A stretch of 64,000 bases of DNA. It comes from Qipengyuania marisflavi. GTDB lineage: Bacteria; Pseudomonadota; Alphaproteobacteria; Sphingomonadales; Sphingomonadaceae. The stretch spans positions 372,001 through 436,000 of the forward strand of contig NZ_VCAO01000002.1 in assembly GCF_005884405.1 (NCBI RefSeq), written 5' to 3'. The position numbers were made by a program, and so were the translations under genes. This document shows positions 55,104 through 64,000 of the stretch, in pieces (positions within the stretch are counted from its first letter, which is position 1; every line of letters begins with the position of its first letter). A model generated the notes under the pieces. It saw nothing but the letters and a program-made list of their open reading frames with translations. It was not told where the DNA came from and made no database searches.

Positions 55104-55661
55104 ATGGCAAAATACGACAAAGCTGACATCGAGCGCCGCATGAAGGGCGCGATTGAAGCCCTGAAGGGTGACCTGTCGGGCCTGCGCACCGGGCGCGCCA
55201 ACACCAGCCTGCTCGACCCCGTAATGGTCGAGGTTTACGGATCGATGATGCCGCTGAACCAGGTGGCAACCGTCTCCGCGCCGGAACCGAGGATGCTGAG
55301 CGTACAGGTCTGGGACAAGGCCAATATCACGCCGGTCGAAAAGGGTATCGCGCGGGCCAATCTGGGCCTCAACCCGATGATTGATGGGCAGACCCTGAGG
55401 TTGCCGCTGCCGGATCTGACCGAGGAGCGCCGCAAGGACCTTGCCAAGCTGGCGGGCGAATATGGCGAAAAGGCCAAGATCGCCATCCGCAACGTGCGCC
55501 GCGACGGTATGGAAACGCTCAAGGAAGACGAGAAGAAGAAGGAAATCTCCGAAGACGATCGCAAGCGGTCCGAGGATGAGGTCCAGAAACTGACCGACAA
55601 ATATGTCGCCGATACCGATGAAGCGGTGGCGGCAAAGGTGAAAGAGATCCTGACCCAGTAA
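55104..55661 (+). CDS. frr: Ribosome recycling factor
   Basis: With EF-G, this 185-residue protein splits the post-termination ribosome. It shows LKGDLSGLRTGRANTSLLDPVMVEVYG, the helical core RKDLAKLAGEYGEKAKIAIRNVRRDG and a C-terminal helix. It lies 26 bp after pyrH. Confidence 0.97.
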   Translation: MAKYDKADIERRMKGAIEALKGDLSGLRTGRANTSLLDPVMVEVYGSMMPLNQVATVSAPEPRMLSVQVWDKANITPVEKGIARANLGLNPMIDGQTLRLPLPDLTEERRKDLAKLAGEYGEKAKIAIRNVRRDGMETLKEDEKKKEISEDDRKRSEDEVQKLTDKYVADTDEAVAAKVKEILTQ

Positions 55662-55683
55662 GGGCAGGTACCGGAGTGAGAGG

Positions 55684-56353
<670 letters not shown>

Positions 56354-56367
<14 letters not shown>

Positions 56368-57067
56368 ACAGCAGACGGCACCGCAGCCGAAAAAGAACGC
56401 CGATTTGCCAGTACGGCTGGCCTCGGCCATCGCGATGTTGGCTTTGGCGGGCGGTGCCCTGTGGATGGGTGGGCAGTGGCTGGATCTGTTTATCCTGGTC
56501 GTGGTGCTGGCGACACTGGTTGAGTTGGTGCTGCTGGTGGTCAAGGCGACGACCAACATCCCCTATCGGCTGGGAGCGATTTTGGCTGGCACGATCTATG
56601 TGGGGCTCGCCGGGATATTCCTGTCGCGCTTTCCTGTGGCCATTGTGATCGGCGTGGTGGGTGCAGTGATCTGTGTCGATACCTTCGCCTATTTTTTCGG
56701 CCGCACATTGGGCGGGCCAAAGATTGCCCCGCGCATCAGCCAGTCAAAGACGTGGGCAGGGCTGCTGGGCGGCATCATTGGCGCGACCGCCTGGGTCGCA
56801 GCGTGGATTTACACCATTGCCCGCGCGACCAGCGGCGATACGACGATGCCCTTCGACGGTATGGAAATGCTGCAAATCCTGGCCATCGGCACAGCGGTGG
56901 CAGTGGCGGCGCAGGCCGGCGATTTCTTTGAAAGCTGGCTCAAGCGCAAGGCGGGGGTCAAGGACAGCTCGCGCATAATTCCGGGGCATGGCGGCGTGTT
57001 CGACCGCACCGATGGACTGATCCCGGTTGTGCTGCTGGCAGGCGGGATGCTCGGCGCCGCTGTATGA
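56354..57067 (+). CDS. cdsA: Phosphatidate cytidylyltransferase
   Basis: This membrane enzyme makes CDP-diacylglycerol, the precursor of all phospholipids. It has six to seven helices and the C-terminal signature KRKAGVKDSSRIIPGHGGVFDRTDGL. No ATG fits; TTG at 56354 has GGGAGAG at a 5-6 base spacing and gives 237 residues. CdsA stands next to dxr and rseP in the conserved cluster and feeds the pssA/psd pathway encoded 6 kb upstream. Its stop overlaps the dxr start (ATGA). Confidence 0.92.
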
Positions 57068-58221
57068 CCCGCACGATTTCCATTCTCGGGGCGACCGGAT
57101 CGGTTGGCTCCTCCACGCTCGATTTGCTGCGCCGCAATCGCGATGATTGGGAGGTGGTCGCGCTGACTGCCAATTCCAGCGTTGCCGAACTTGCCGCACT
57201 GGCGCGCGAATTCAACGCGCAGATCGCGGTGGTTGCTGACGAGAGCCTGCTGGGCGATCTGACCGAAGCTCTGTCGGGCAGCGGGATCGAAGTCGCTGCG
57301 GGCAAGCGCGCATTGTGCGAGGCGGCTTCGCATCCCACCAATGTGGTTGTGGCTGCGATTGTCGGCTGTGCCGGATTGGCGCCGACCATGGCGGCAATTG
57401 AACAGGGCTGCATCGTGGCGCTCGCCAACAAGGAAGCGCTGGTCTCTGCTGGCGAGGTGATGACCGCCGCTGTGGCGAAGCATGGCGCGACATTGCTGCC
57501 CGTGGATAGCGAGCACAATGCCATCTTCCAGTGCTTGCAGGGCAACGACATCACCGACGTCAGTACGATAACGCTGACCGCCAGCGGCGGACCGCTGCGG
57601 TTGTGGACGCCCGGGCAATTGGCCGCAGCAACGCCTGCAGAAGCGATTGCACATCCTAATTGGGACATGGGCGACAAGATCAGCGTCGATTCCGCGACCA
57701 TGTTTAACAAGGGTCTCGAACTGATCGAGGCGCATCACCTGTTCCCGGTCGGGCTCGACCGCATCCGCATCGTGGTTCACCCGCAAAGCGTGATCCATTC
57801 AATGGTGGAGTACCGCGACGGCTCAACGCTGGCTCAGCTTGGCCCATCGGATATGCGCGTGCCGATTGCGTCATGCTTGGCATGGCCTCAGCGTATGGAC
57901 ACGCCGTGCGAGCGGCTGGATCTTGCCGCCATTGGCGAACTGAGCTTTTTCCCGCCTGACGAGGACCGCTTTCCTGCGACCAGACTGGCGCGCGAGGCGG
58001 CGCAGGCTGGCGGCGGTGTGCCCGCAGTGCTCAATGCCGCGAACGAGATCGCGGTGGCCGCATTTCTTGACGGTAAGATCGCATTCACGAAGATTGCGGT
58101 AACGGTGGAGGATATGCTGACCCGCGGAAACCCGCCCGCTGCGCCGGGTTGTCTGGATGATGTGATTAATCTCGACGCCGAAACGCGTAGCCATGCGGCG
58201 GAAATTCTGGAGCTTGCCTGA
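57064..58221 (+). CDS. dxr: 1-deoxy-D-xylulose 5-phosphate reductoisomerase
   Basis: This NADPH enzyme forms 2-C-methyl-D-erythritol 4-phosphate in the MEP pathway to isoprenoids. The 385 residues have the NADP fold ISILGATGSVGSSTLDLL, LANKEALVSAGEVM, the metal site LLPVDSEHNAIFQCLQG and MGDKISVDSATMFNKGLELIEAHHLF. It is the isoprenoid source for uppS and the polyprenyl synthase in this window. Confidence 0.97.
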   Translation: MTRTISILGATGSVGSSTLDLLRRNRDDWEVVALTANSSVAELAALAREFNAQIAVVADESLLGDLTEALSGSGIEVAAGKRALCEAASHPTNVVVAAIVGCAGLAPTMAAIEQGCIVALANKEALVSAGEVMTAAVAKHGATLLPVDSEHNAIFQCLQGNDITDVSTITLTASGGPLRLWTPGQLAAATPAEAIAHPNWDMGDKISVDSATMFNKGLELIEAHHLFPVGLDRIRIVVHPQSVIHSMVEYRDGSTLAQLGPSDMRVPIASCLAWPQRMDTPCERLDLAAIGELSFFPPDEDRFPATRLAREAAQAGGGVPAVLNAANEIAVAAFLDGKIAFTKIAVTVEDMLTRGNPPAAPGCLDDVINLDAETRSHAAEILELA

Positions 58222-59362
58222 CTTGGACGGATCGATCCCTTTCTGGATGTATATACTGGGCTTCCCGCTGTTGCTGGGGCCATTGGTGACATTGCACGAG
58301 CTGGGACATTATCTGGTCGGGCGCTGGTTCGGCGTGCAGGCAGAAGCGTTTTCCGTCGGCTTCGGCAAGGAATTGTACGGCTGGACCGACAAGCGCGGGA
58401 CACGCTGGAAATTGTCCGCCCTGCCCTTGGGCGGTTATGTCCAGTTCAAGGGCGATATGAACCCGGCGAGTATTCCCGATGCGGAGGCAAACACTCAGGC
58501 ATCGCCGGCGGAGCGGGATGGCAGCTTCCACCACGCTGCGCTGTGGAAACGCGCGCTGATCGTATTCGCCGGTCCGGCGACGAATATCATTGTCACATTG
58601 GCGATTTTCGCTGCCTTTTTCCTGGCGTTGGGCAGACCGGTTCCTGCCGATCCGGTCGAACAGCTGACAATCTCTGCATTCTCCGAACAATCCACCGCGC
58701 GTGAAGCCGGTCTGCAGGCGGGTGACCGCATTGTCAGCGTTGAAGGCCGGAAAATGGAATCGTTCTTTGACCTGCGCCGCGCCGTGATGCTGTATCCGGG
58801 CCGCACGCTGGCCATGACGGTCGAACGCGAAGGAAATATGCGTCAGTTTGCTGTCCCCGTGGCGGCGATCGAGGACACCGACCAGTTCGGAAACAAGTCA
58901 AAAATCGGACTGATCGGGGTGATGCCCGCCGCCGCCGGGTTCGATTTTAAAGCGGTTGGTCCCGTTAATGCGGTCGGTCTGGCGGTTGATGAAACCATCA
59001 GCATTGCCAAGATGATGGGCACCGGAATCGTGCAGATTTTTACCGGCGAACGCTCGGTCAAGGAACTTGGCGGACCGGTGACGATTGGCAAGGTCGCGGG
59101 CGAGCAGTTGAGTCTCGGCTGGCGGGATTTCGTCAACTTCGCTGCGCTTATCTCGCTTAACTTGGCGTTCATCAACCTCCTGCCAATCCCCGCGCTCGAC
59201 GGTGGGCATCTGGCATTCTACGCGGCGGAAGCCATTCGCCGTAAGCCAGTTGGTCCAAGGGGTCAGGAAGTGGCGTATCGCGCCGGCGTGGCGCTTGTGC
59301 TGATGCTGATGATATTCGTCACGATCAACGACCTGGCAAAGCTCCCGATATTCGGGAAATAG
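58193..59362 (+). CDS. rseP: Site-2 (RseP-type) zinc protease
   Basis: This intramembrane metalloprotease cuts anti-sigma factors to turn on envelope stress. It has the zinc motif TLHELGHYLVG in helix 1, the GFGKELYGW region, one PDZ domain (STAREAGLQAGDRIVSVEGRKM), and the third zinc ligand region NLLPIPALDGGHLAFYAAE. The ATG at 58193 overlaps dxr by 29 bp; TTG at 58223 with GGAG ten bases upstream is an alternative start. It is followed by bamA. Confidence 0.93.
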   Translation: MRRKFWSLPDLDGSIPFWMYILGFPLLLGPLVTLHELGHYLVGRWFGVQAEAFSVGFGKELYGWTDKRGTRWKLSALPLGGYVQFKGDMNPASIPDAEANTQASPAERDGSFHHAALWKRALIVFAGPATNIIVTLAIFAAFFLALGRPVPADPVEQLTISAFSEQSTAREAGLQAGDRIVSVEGRKMESFFDLRRAVMLYPGRTLAMTVEREGNMRQFAVPVAAIEDTDQFGNKSKIGLIGVMPAAAGFDFKAVGPVNAVGLAVDETISIAKMMGTGIVQIFTGERSVKELGGPVTIGKVAGEQLSLGWRDFVNFAALISLNLAFINLLPIPALDGGHLAFYAAEAIRRKPVGPRGQEVAYRAGVALVLMLMIFVTINDLAKLPIFGK

Positions 59363-59501
59363 CCGGGGAAAGGGAGACAGCAGGGGCGGCAATTCACTCC
59401 ACCAATGCTTGATTGACCGCGACGCATGAGGCAGGGGACCTTCGGGCCATGCCGCACCACGCGACGCGGCTCCGCCACGGACCCGACAACAGCCGGTATC
59501 C

Positions 59502-62249
59502 ATGAATTTTAACGAGGACGGGATCTCCTTGTCGATGTATATTTTAGCTACTGCCGCCACGGAAAATGTCCGTTTGCGCCGGACACCTGCAGCGCGGCTG
59601 GCCATCGGCCTATTGGCCGGAACCATGCTTGGCGGCGTTCCACACGCTGCCTGGGCTCAGGAAGAAACCACTGACCAAGCGGTCGCTGCGCCAGTTGTGC
59701 AGCAGGACATCGTGACCACCATCGCGGTGGCTGGTGCTCAGCGGCTCGAGCCTCAGACTATCCTGTCATACATTCGGCTGCGTCCGGGCCAGACATATAC
59801 TCAGGCTGTTGGCGATCAGGTCCTGAAGGACCTTTACGCCACCGAATTGTTCTCCAGCGCCAATGTGGTCAACAATGCCGGCAATGTCGTCATTACCGTG
59901 GTTGAAAACCCGGTGATCAACCGCATCATTCTGGAAGGCAACAAGCGCCTGAAGAACGACAAGATCGTTCCCGAGATAAAGCTTTCACCGCGCCAGATTT
60001 TCACCCGTTCAAAGGTTCGCGCGGATGTGGCCCGGATTATCGAGCTGTACAAGCGTCAGGGCCGGTTCGCCGCCACTGTCGAGCCGAAGATGGTGCAACT
60101 GAGTCAGAACCGCGTTGATGTGGTGTTCGAAATTCAGGAAGGACCCAAGTCCAAGGTCCGCCAGATCAACATCATCGGCAACGAACAGTTTTCCGATGGT
60201 GAAGTGCGCAGCGAAATGCTGACCAAGCAGGCGCGGCTGACCAGCTTCCTTAGCTCGAACACCAGCTACGATCCTGACCGTCTGGCGTTCGACCAACAAA
60301 AGCTGCGGCAGTTCTACCTGACGCAAGGTTACGCCGATTTTCGCGTAGTTTCGGCGGTTGCGGAACTCACCCCGGACAAGCGCGACTTCATTATCACCTA
60401 TGTGGTTGAAGAGGGTGAGCGCTACAAATTCTCAGACCTGACGGTCGAAAGCCAGCTGCGCGATTTCAACAGCGAATCGATGACCAGCCGGCTGCCGATG
60501 AAAACCGGCGATTGGTATGATGCCAAGCTGGTCGAAGACACGGTTGAGCAGATGAGCGAACTGGCTGGCACCTTTGGCTACGCCTTTGCTGAAGTGCAGC
60601 CCGAATTCCGGCGCAATGCCGAAGACAAGACGATGAGCGTGAACTTCGTGCTTCGCGAAGCACCGCGCGTTTATGTCGAGCGGATCGACGTTAACGGCAA
60701 CACTCTGACGCAGGACAAGGTGCTGCGCCGCGAATTCCGCCTTTCGGAAGGCGATGCATTCAATTCGCTAGCGGTTCGCCGGACTGCGGCGCGCATCAAT
60801 TCGCTCGGCTTCTTCCAGGAAAACCTCGAGATCAATCAGGTCCAGGGCAGCGCGCCCGACCGGATCATTCTCGAAGCCAATGTCCAGGAACAGGCGACCG
60901 GCGAATTGCAGCTGTCGGCGGGCTTCTCGTCGCTGGAAAGCTTCATTCTTGCCGGCAGCATCCGCCAACGCAACTTCCGCGGCCGCGGCCAGACGGTCGG
61001 GCTGAGCGTAAATTACTCGCGGTTTTCGAAATCGGCGCAGGTCAGCTTTTCGGAACCTTATGTGTTTGACCGGAATATTTCGGCGGGCGCCGACATTTAC
61101 CGCAAGGATTTCAACAGCTTTAACTTCCGTAACAATGAGCGGAATACCACTTTCCAGCAATCGACCACGGGTGCGTCAATGCGGTTAGGTGTGCCGTTGA
61201 CCGAATATCTGGCGGCGATTGGTAGCTACACATTCAATTACGATGATATTTCTCTCGACGAGGCGAGCTATTTCTCAGATCGCGACGGCGATGGGATCGC
61301 TACTTGTGACCCGCTCCGCGCAGGCCGTTTCCTCTGTGAAGCAATCGGCAAGCGGTCGAGCTCTATCCTCGGTCTGTCGCTCAATTACGACACGCTCGAC
61401 AGTCGCTTGCGCCCTACGCGTGGTGAGACCATCACCAATACATTCGAATTCGCCGGACTTGGCGGTTCTGTCAAATATCTCAAGATGCGCAGCCGCATGG
61501 GCAAATACTGGCCTGTTTTGGGTGACTTCATTTTCTCGGTCACTGCGGAAGGTGGCTGGATCAAGGGGCTGGAAAATAATAACATTCCGGGTTCAGACGA
61601 TATTCGACTCACTGACCGCTTCTTCCTCGGTGAACCGCAGATACGTGGTTTCGACATCCGCGGTGTTGGTCCGCGCGTGATCCGTCTCGACTATATCGAC
61701 GATGACAATGATCCGGCGACGCCGAATGTGCCTGAGTCGATCGATGCCGCATTGTCTGGCGATCAGCGCTCAGATGACGCGATTGGCGGCAAGGCGTATT
61801 ACCTGGGCCGCGCCGAACTTGAAATTCCGCTGGGTAGCGGCGCGCGCAATCTCGGTCTGCGCCCGTCGATCTTTCTCGATGTTGGCTCGCTATTTGGCGT
61901 ACAGCGCCCGATCCTGCAGGATTTCCCCAATGGTGCGCAGGCAACCGACGCAAATGGGCAATTGCTGTTCATCCAAGCGGGTGTCGATGAAGACGGTGAT
62001 CCCATTACAACGCTGGTCACTTCCCCGACCGCACCGGATGGCACGCCCAATGCGCGCAGCGTGATCCCCAATACCTTCTTCAAGGAGGTCTTTGTTGGTG
62101 ATACGATCAGCCCGCGTATTTCGGCGGGTATTGGGGTCAACTGGAATTCGCCATTCGGTCCGTTCAGGATCGATCTAGCCTATGCCATTAAAAGCGCTGT
62201 CGGTGACGATACCAAGCTCTTCTCGTTTAACGTAGGAACCCAATTCTGA
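59502..62249 (+). CDS. bamA: Outer-membrane assembly factor BamA
   Basis: This 915-residue Omp85 protein inserts beta-barrels into the outer membrane. A signal peptide (LAIGLLAGTMLGGVPHAAWAQ) precedes five POTRA repeats (from about residue 75 to 420) and a C-terminal barrel that ends KLFSFNVGTQF. The L6-type motif is seen as QIRGFDIRGVGPR (I/V-RG-x). Barrel loops contain acidic motifs DRDGDG (593-598), YIDDDNDP and DEDGDP, with two Cys nearby (CDPLRAGRFLC). The ATG at 59502 lacks a ribosome site; TTG 59529 follows GAGGACGGGA and is possible. skp follows with a 1-bp overlap. Confidence 0.96.
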   Translation: MNFNEDGISLSMYILATAATENVRLRRTPAARLAIGLLAGTMLGGVPHAAWAQEETTDQAVAAPVVQQDIVTTIAVAGAQRLEPQTILSYIRLRPGQTYTQAVGDQVLKDLYATELFSSANVVNNAGNVVITVVENPVINRIILEGNKRLKNDKIVPEIKLSPRQIFTRSKVRADVARIIELYKRQGRFAATVEPKMVQLSQNRVDVVFEIQEGPKSKVRQINIIGNEQFSDGEVRSEMLTKQARLTSFLSSNTSYDPDRLAFDQQKLRQFYLTQGYADFRVVSAVAELTPDKRDFIITYVVEEGERYKFSDLTVESQLRDFNSESMTSRLPMKTGDWYDAKLVEDTVEQMSELAGTFGYAFAEVQPEFRRNAEDKTMSVNFVLREAPRVYVERIDVNGNTLTQDKVLRREFRLSEGDAFNSLAVRRTAARINSLGFFQENLEINQVQGSAPDRIILEANVQEQATGELQLSAGFSSLESFILAGSIRQRNFRGRGQTVGLSVNYSRFSKSAQVSFSEPYVFDRNISAGADIYRKDFNSFNFRNNERNTTFQQSTTGASMRLGVPLTEYLAAIGSYTFNYDDISLDEASYFSDRDGDGIATCDPLRAGRFLCEAIGKRSSSILGLSLNYDTLDSRLRPTRGETITNTFEFAGLGGSVKYLKMRSRMGKYWPVLGDFIFSVTAEGGWIKGLENNNIPGSDDIRLTDRFFLGEPQIRGFDIRGVGPRVIRLDYIDDDNDPATPNVPESIDAALSGDQRSDDAIGGKAYYLGRAELEIPLGSGARNLGLRPSIFLDVGSLFGVQRPILQDFPNGAQATDANGQLLFIQAGVDEDGDPITTLVTSPTAPDGTPNARSVIPNTFFKEVFVGDTISPRISAGIGVNWNSPFGPFRIDLAYAIKSAVGDDTKLFSFNVGTQF

Positions 62250-62914
62250 TGAAAATTCTTGCCAAATCGCTCGCGCTTGCGGGTATCGCCAGCGCTGCGT
62301 TTGTCGCTACTCCCGCCGCTGCACAGGTCGCGGGCATCGCCACCAGCAGCCCGGAAGCCGTGATCGTCCGCTCCGCCGCACGCATCGCTGCGTATCAGCA
62401 GATCGATCAGCAATATGCCGCGCAGATCCAGCAGGCCCGCACTGTTCGCCAGGAAATTCAGGCGCTGCAGGTCAGTCTGGACACAAACAAGGACAACCAG
62501 CTCAGCGAGCAGGAAGTCGCTGCCAATCCGGGTGTGGTTCAGCAGGTCCAGCAGAAGGAACAGCAGATTGGTCAGATCAGCCAGCCTATCGTTCTGGCAC
62601 AGACATACGCGGTAGAACAGCTGATCAATGACTACAACAATGCGCGTCAGCAGGTGATCTCCCAGAAAAAGATCCAAATCATGTTGGCACCCGATGCCAT
62701 TCAGTGGGCACCTGATAGCGTCAACGTTACTGCCGATATCGTTGCGGCGCTGGATAAGCGTGTTCCTACTGTCCAGATTGTTCCGCCCGCCGGCTGGCAG
62801 CCGCGCCGCGAATCGTACCAGCTGCAGCAGACGGTGCAGCAGGTGCTGGTTCAGGTGGCTCAGCAGCAGGCAGCAGCTGCTGCCCAGCCGCAGCCGCAGA
62901 CCGACGGCCGTTAA
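62249..62914 (+). CDS. OmpH/Skp-like periplasmic chaperone with EF-hand loop
   Basis: This 221-residue chaperone for outer-membrane proteins has a signal peptide ([23 protein letters not shown]), then long helices rich in Gln and Ala ([25 protein letters not shown]) and a C-terminal Q-rich tail. The tip of the tentacle carries [12 protein letters not shown] at residues 78-89, matching the EF-hand loop pattern (D1, N3, D5, S9, E12). It is placed between bamA and fabZ. The ATG overlaps the bamA stop by one base. Confidence 0.9.
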   Translation: MKILAKSLALAGIASAAFVATPAAAQVAGIATSSPEAVIVRSAARIAAYQQIDQQYAAQIQQARTVRQEIQALQVSLDTNKDNQLSEQEVAANPGVVQQVQQKEQQIGQISQPIVLAQTYAVEQLINDYNNARQQVISQKKIQIMLAPDAIQWAPDSVNVTADIVAALDKRVPTVQIVPPAGWQPRRESYQLQQTVQQVLVQVAQQQAAAAAQPQPQTDGR

Positions 62915-62940
62915 GCCAGAGATCGGCAGGGGCAGAGGAT

Positions 62941-63393
62941 ATGAGTGATAGCGGATTCGACGTCGTTGAGGTGCTCAAGCGCCTCCCTCATCGCTACCCC
63001 CTGCTCCTGGTCGACCGCGTGGCCGAACTGGTCATCGATGAGCGGATTCACGCGGTAAAAGCTGTCAGTTTCAATGAGCAGTTTTTTCAGGGGCATTTCC
63101 CCGGTGCGCCTATTATGCCCGGTGTCCTCCAGATCGAGGCGCTGGCGCAGGCTGCCGGTGTTCTCGCAGTGGAATCGCTGGGCTTGGCCGGTTCTGGCAA
63201 GCTGGTTTATTTCATGGCCATCGAAAATGCCAAGTTCCGCAGCCCGGTGACACCCGGTGTATTGCTCGATCTGAAGGTCGAATTCGTCCAGAAACGCGCA
63301 CGTGTGTGCAAGTTTGCGGGCGAGGCCAGCATTGATGGCAAGGTGACCTGCGAAGTGCAGTTTACCGCGATGATCGCCGACGCGCCCGAATAG
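62941..63393 (+). CDS. fabZ: 3-hydroxyacyl-ACP dehydratase FabZ
   Basis: This hot-dog fold enzyme of 150 residues in fatty-acid elongation shows [16 protein letters not shown], the catalytic loop [22 protein letters not shown] with His and Glu, and [15 protein letters not shown]. It lies after the Skp-like gene; the lpxD and lpxA genes that usually flank it are absent. rpmE follows 94 bp downstream. Confidence 0.97.
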   Translation: MSDSGFDVVEVLKRLPHRYPLLLVDRVAELVIDERIHAVKAVSFNEQFFQGHFPGAPIMPGVLQIEALAQAAGVLAVESLGLAGSGKLVYFMAIENAKFRSPVTPGVLLDLKVEFVQKRARVCKFAGEASIDGKVTCEVQFTAMIADAPE

Positions 63394-63487
63394 GGTTGAT
63401 ATTGCCGCGCCGCGCCGCTATGCGCGCGCCTTTCCCACCAACAGCTGGACCGGTCGGAACCGTTCCGTGAGCTTGGAGACTTGAGCC

Positions 63488-63712
63488 ATGAAGGCCGAAG
63501 GACACCCCGATTACCACATGATCACGGTCAAGATGACTGATGGCACAGAATTTCAGACCCGTTCGACTTGGGGCAAGGAAGGCGATACGCTTTCGCTCGA
63601 GATCGACCCGACGAGCCACCCGGCATGGACCGGCGGCAAGCAGCAGCTTCAGGAAGGCGGCCGCGTTGCAGCCTTCAACAAGCGCTTCGGCGGGCTCAGC
63701 CTCAAGAAGTAA
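63488..63712 (+). CDS. rpmE: 50S ribosomal protein bL31
   Basis: This 74-residue protein starts [22 protein letters not shown] and has the family [26 protein letters not shown] and [13 protein letters not shown]. It has no cysteines, so it is the zinc-free form. It is followed by an intrinsic terminator. Confidence 0.96.
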   Translation: MKAEGHPDYHMITVKMTDGTEFQTRSTWGKEGDTLSLEIDPTSHPAWTGGKQQLQEGGRVAAFNKRFGGLSLKK

Positions 63713-63780
63713 GCCATTTGCGAAGTCCGGCGATGCCCGGCTTCGCCAGCAGTTAGGCGATCGCAAGATCGTCTTTAGGA

Positions 63781-63807
63781 GGGCGGTCCGACGGGGCCGC
63801 CCTTTTT
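63781..63807. terminator. Intrinsic terminator after rpmE
   Basis: The stem GGGCGG / CCGCCC, with possible extension into the loop, is followed by TTTTT on the plus strand. It stands 68 bp after rpmE and 4 bp before the end of the convergent oxygenase gene. Confidence 0.85.
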
Positions 63808-63810
63808 GCG

Positions 63811-64000
63811 TCACCAGCCCCACGGTTTCTCGCGGTACCATTTCGTGATCACGTATTTCACGCCTTGACGAACCTTCATCCCGTGGTGCAGAGTGTTGGG
63901 ATTTTCGCTTCCATCAGCGCGGCGATTGTTCCAGCACAGCAGCTTTCCCGTCTCAGGCTGAAAAGTCTTGCCGATGCATTTGAACCGCGTCGCGCCGCCC
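63811..64000 (-). CDS. 2OG-Fe(II) oxygenase (prolyl 4-hydroxylase-like), C-terminal part
   Basis: The gene runs off the right edge; only about 63 codons are visible, on the minus strand. They read GGATRFKCIGKTFQPETGK, WNNRRADGSENPNTLHHG, KVRQGVKYVITKWYREKPWGW, stop at 63811-63813. This is the end of a P4H-type double-stranded beta-helix: the distal iron His is in LHHG and the 2OG-binding basic residue in the KY/ITKW strand. The 40915 gene belongs to the same superfamily. Confidence 0.75.
   Translation of the reverse strand, partial: GGATRFKCIGKTFQPETGKLLCWNNRRADGSENPNTLHHGMKVRQGVKYVITKWYREKPWGW

Overview
The window is a chromosomal segment of an alphaproteobacterium, most likely a sphingomonad of the Erythrobacteraceae/Sphingomonadaceae type. 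The evidence is: high GC across most of the window; a run of alphaproteobacterial housekeeping loci (aroQ-accB-accC, yajC-secD-secF, ffs-dnaX-ybaB, lon-hup, rpsB-tsf-pyrH-frr-uppS-cdsA-dxr-rseP-bamA-skp-fabZ); an NDUFS4-like complex I accessory subunit and DUF6456; and a fabZ locus with no lpx genes, as expected of bacteria that carry glycosphingolipids instead of LPS. No plasmid or complete prophage features, insertion sequences or CRISPR arrays were seen.

Layout. 1-17.9 kb: end of a cytochrome b561 gene, a long RcnB-like protein, ettA, a glycosyltransferase, an M28 peptidase, a diguanylate cyclase, a DUF1800/DUF1501 pair, a MATE transporter, tRNA-Pro(UGG) and tRNA-Ile2(CAU), a polysaccharide deacetylase with a degenerate histidine kinase, an Lrp regulator, and the aroQ-accB-accC operon. 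18.0-22.9 kb: an accessory stretch, AT-richer towards its right end, with an orphan 3TM holin, an unknown secreted protein, a translationally coupled tandem-PilZ / Cys-rich peptide / trypsin-like protease operon, and a CadC-like membrane regulator, ending at the 3' end of tRNA-Pro(GGG).

23.2-45.8 kb: yajC-secD-secF; a glycosyltransferase coupled to an XRE regulator; DUF6456 divergent from it; a uracil-DNA glycosylase and an ABC-F protein; a SIMPL protein; a PepSY/response regulator/histidine kinase module; chorismate mutase; a polyprenyl synthase; hrpB; a complex I subunit; SRP RNA; dnaX-ybaB; a 2OG-Fe(II) oxygenase; lon and hup separated by an 11-bp tandem repeat; rlmB; and tRNA-Tyr. 45.8-48.6 kb: an AT-rich insert at the tRNA-Tyr 3' end with one giant gene, a sulfatase fused to an RTX calcium-binding tail. 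48.7-64 kb: psd-pssA, then the translation / isoprenoid / envelope supercluster from rpsB to fabZ, rpmE, and the C-terminal end of a second prolyl-4-hydroxylase-like gene running off the right edge.

Most interesting leads. (i) Two near-identical palindromes AACCA[A/G]ATTGGTT lie only in front of the orphan holin and in the divergent XRE/DUF6456 intergenic region. With the identities of those genes this suggests a lysis/gene-transfer-agent style control circuit. (ii) The sulfatase-RTX fusion. (iii) A canonical EF-hand loop inside the Skp-like chaperone next to a BamA with DxDxDG-type loops, suggesting calcium linkage in outer-membrane assembly. (iv) The PilZ-PilZ / Cys-rich / protease operon facing a CadC-like regulator across TGTAACGTTACA palindromes. 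(v) The 11-bp tandem repeat in front of hup.
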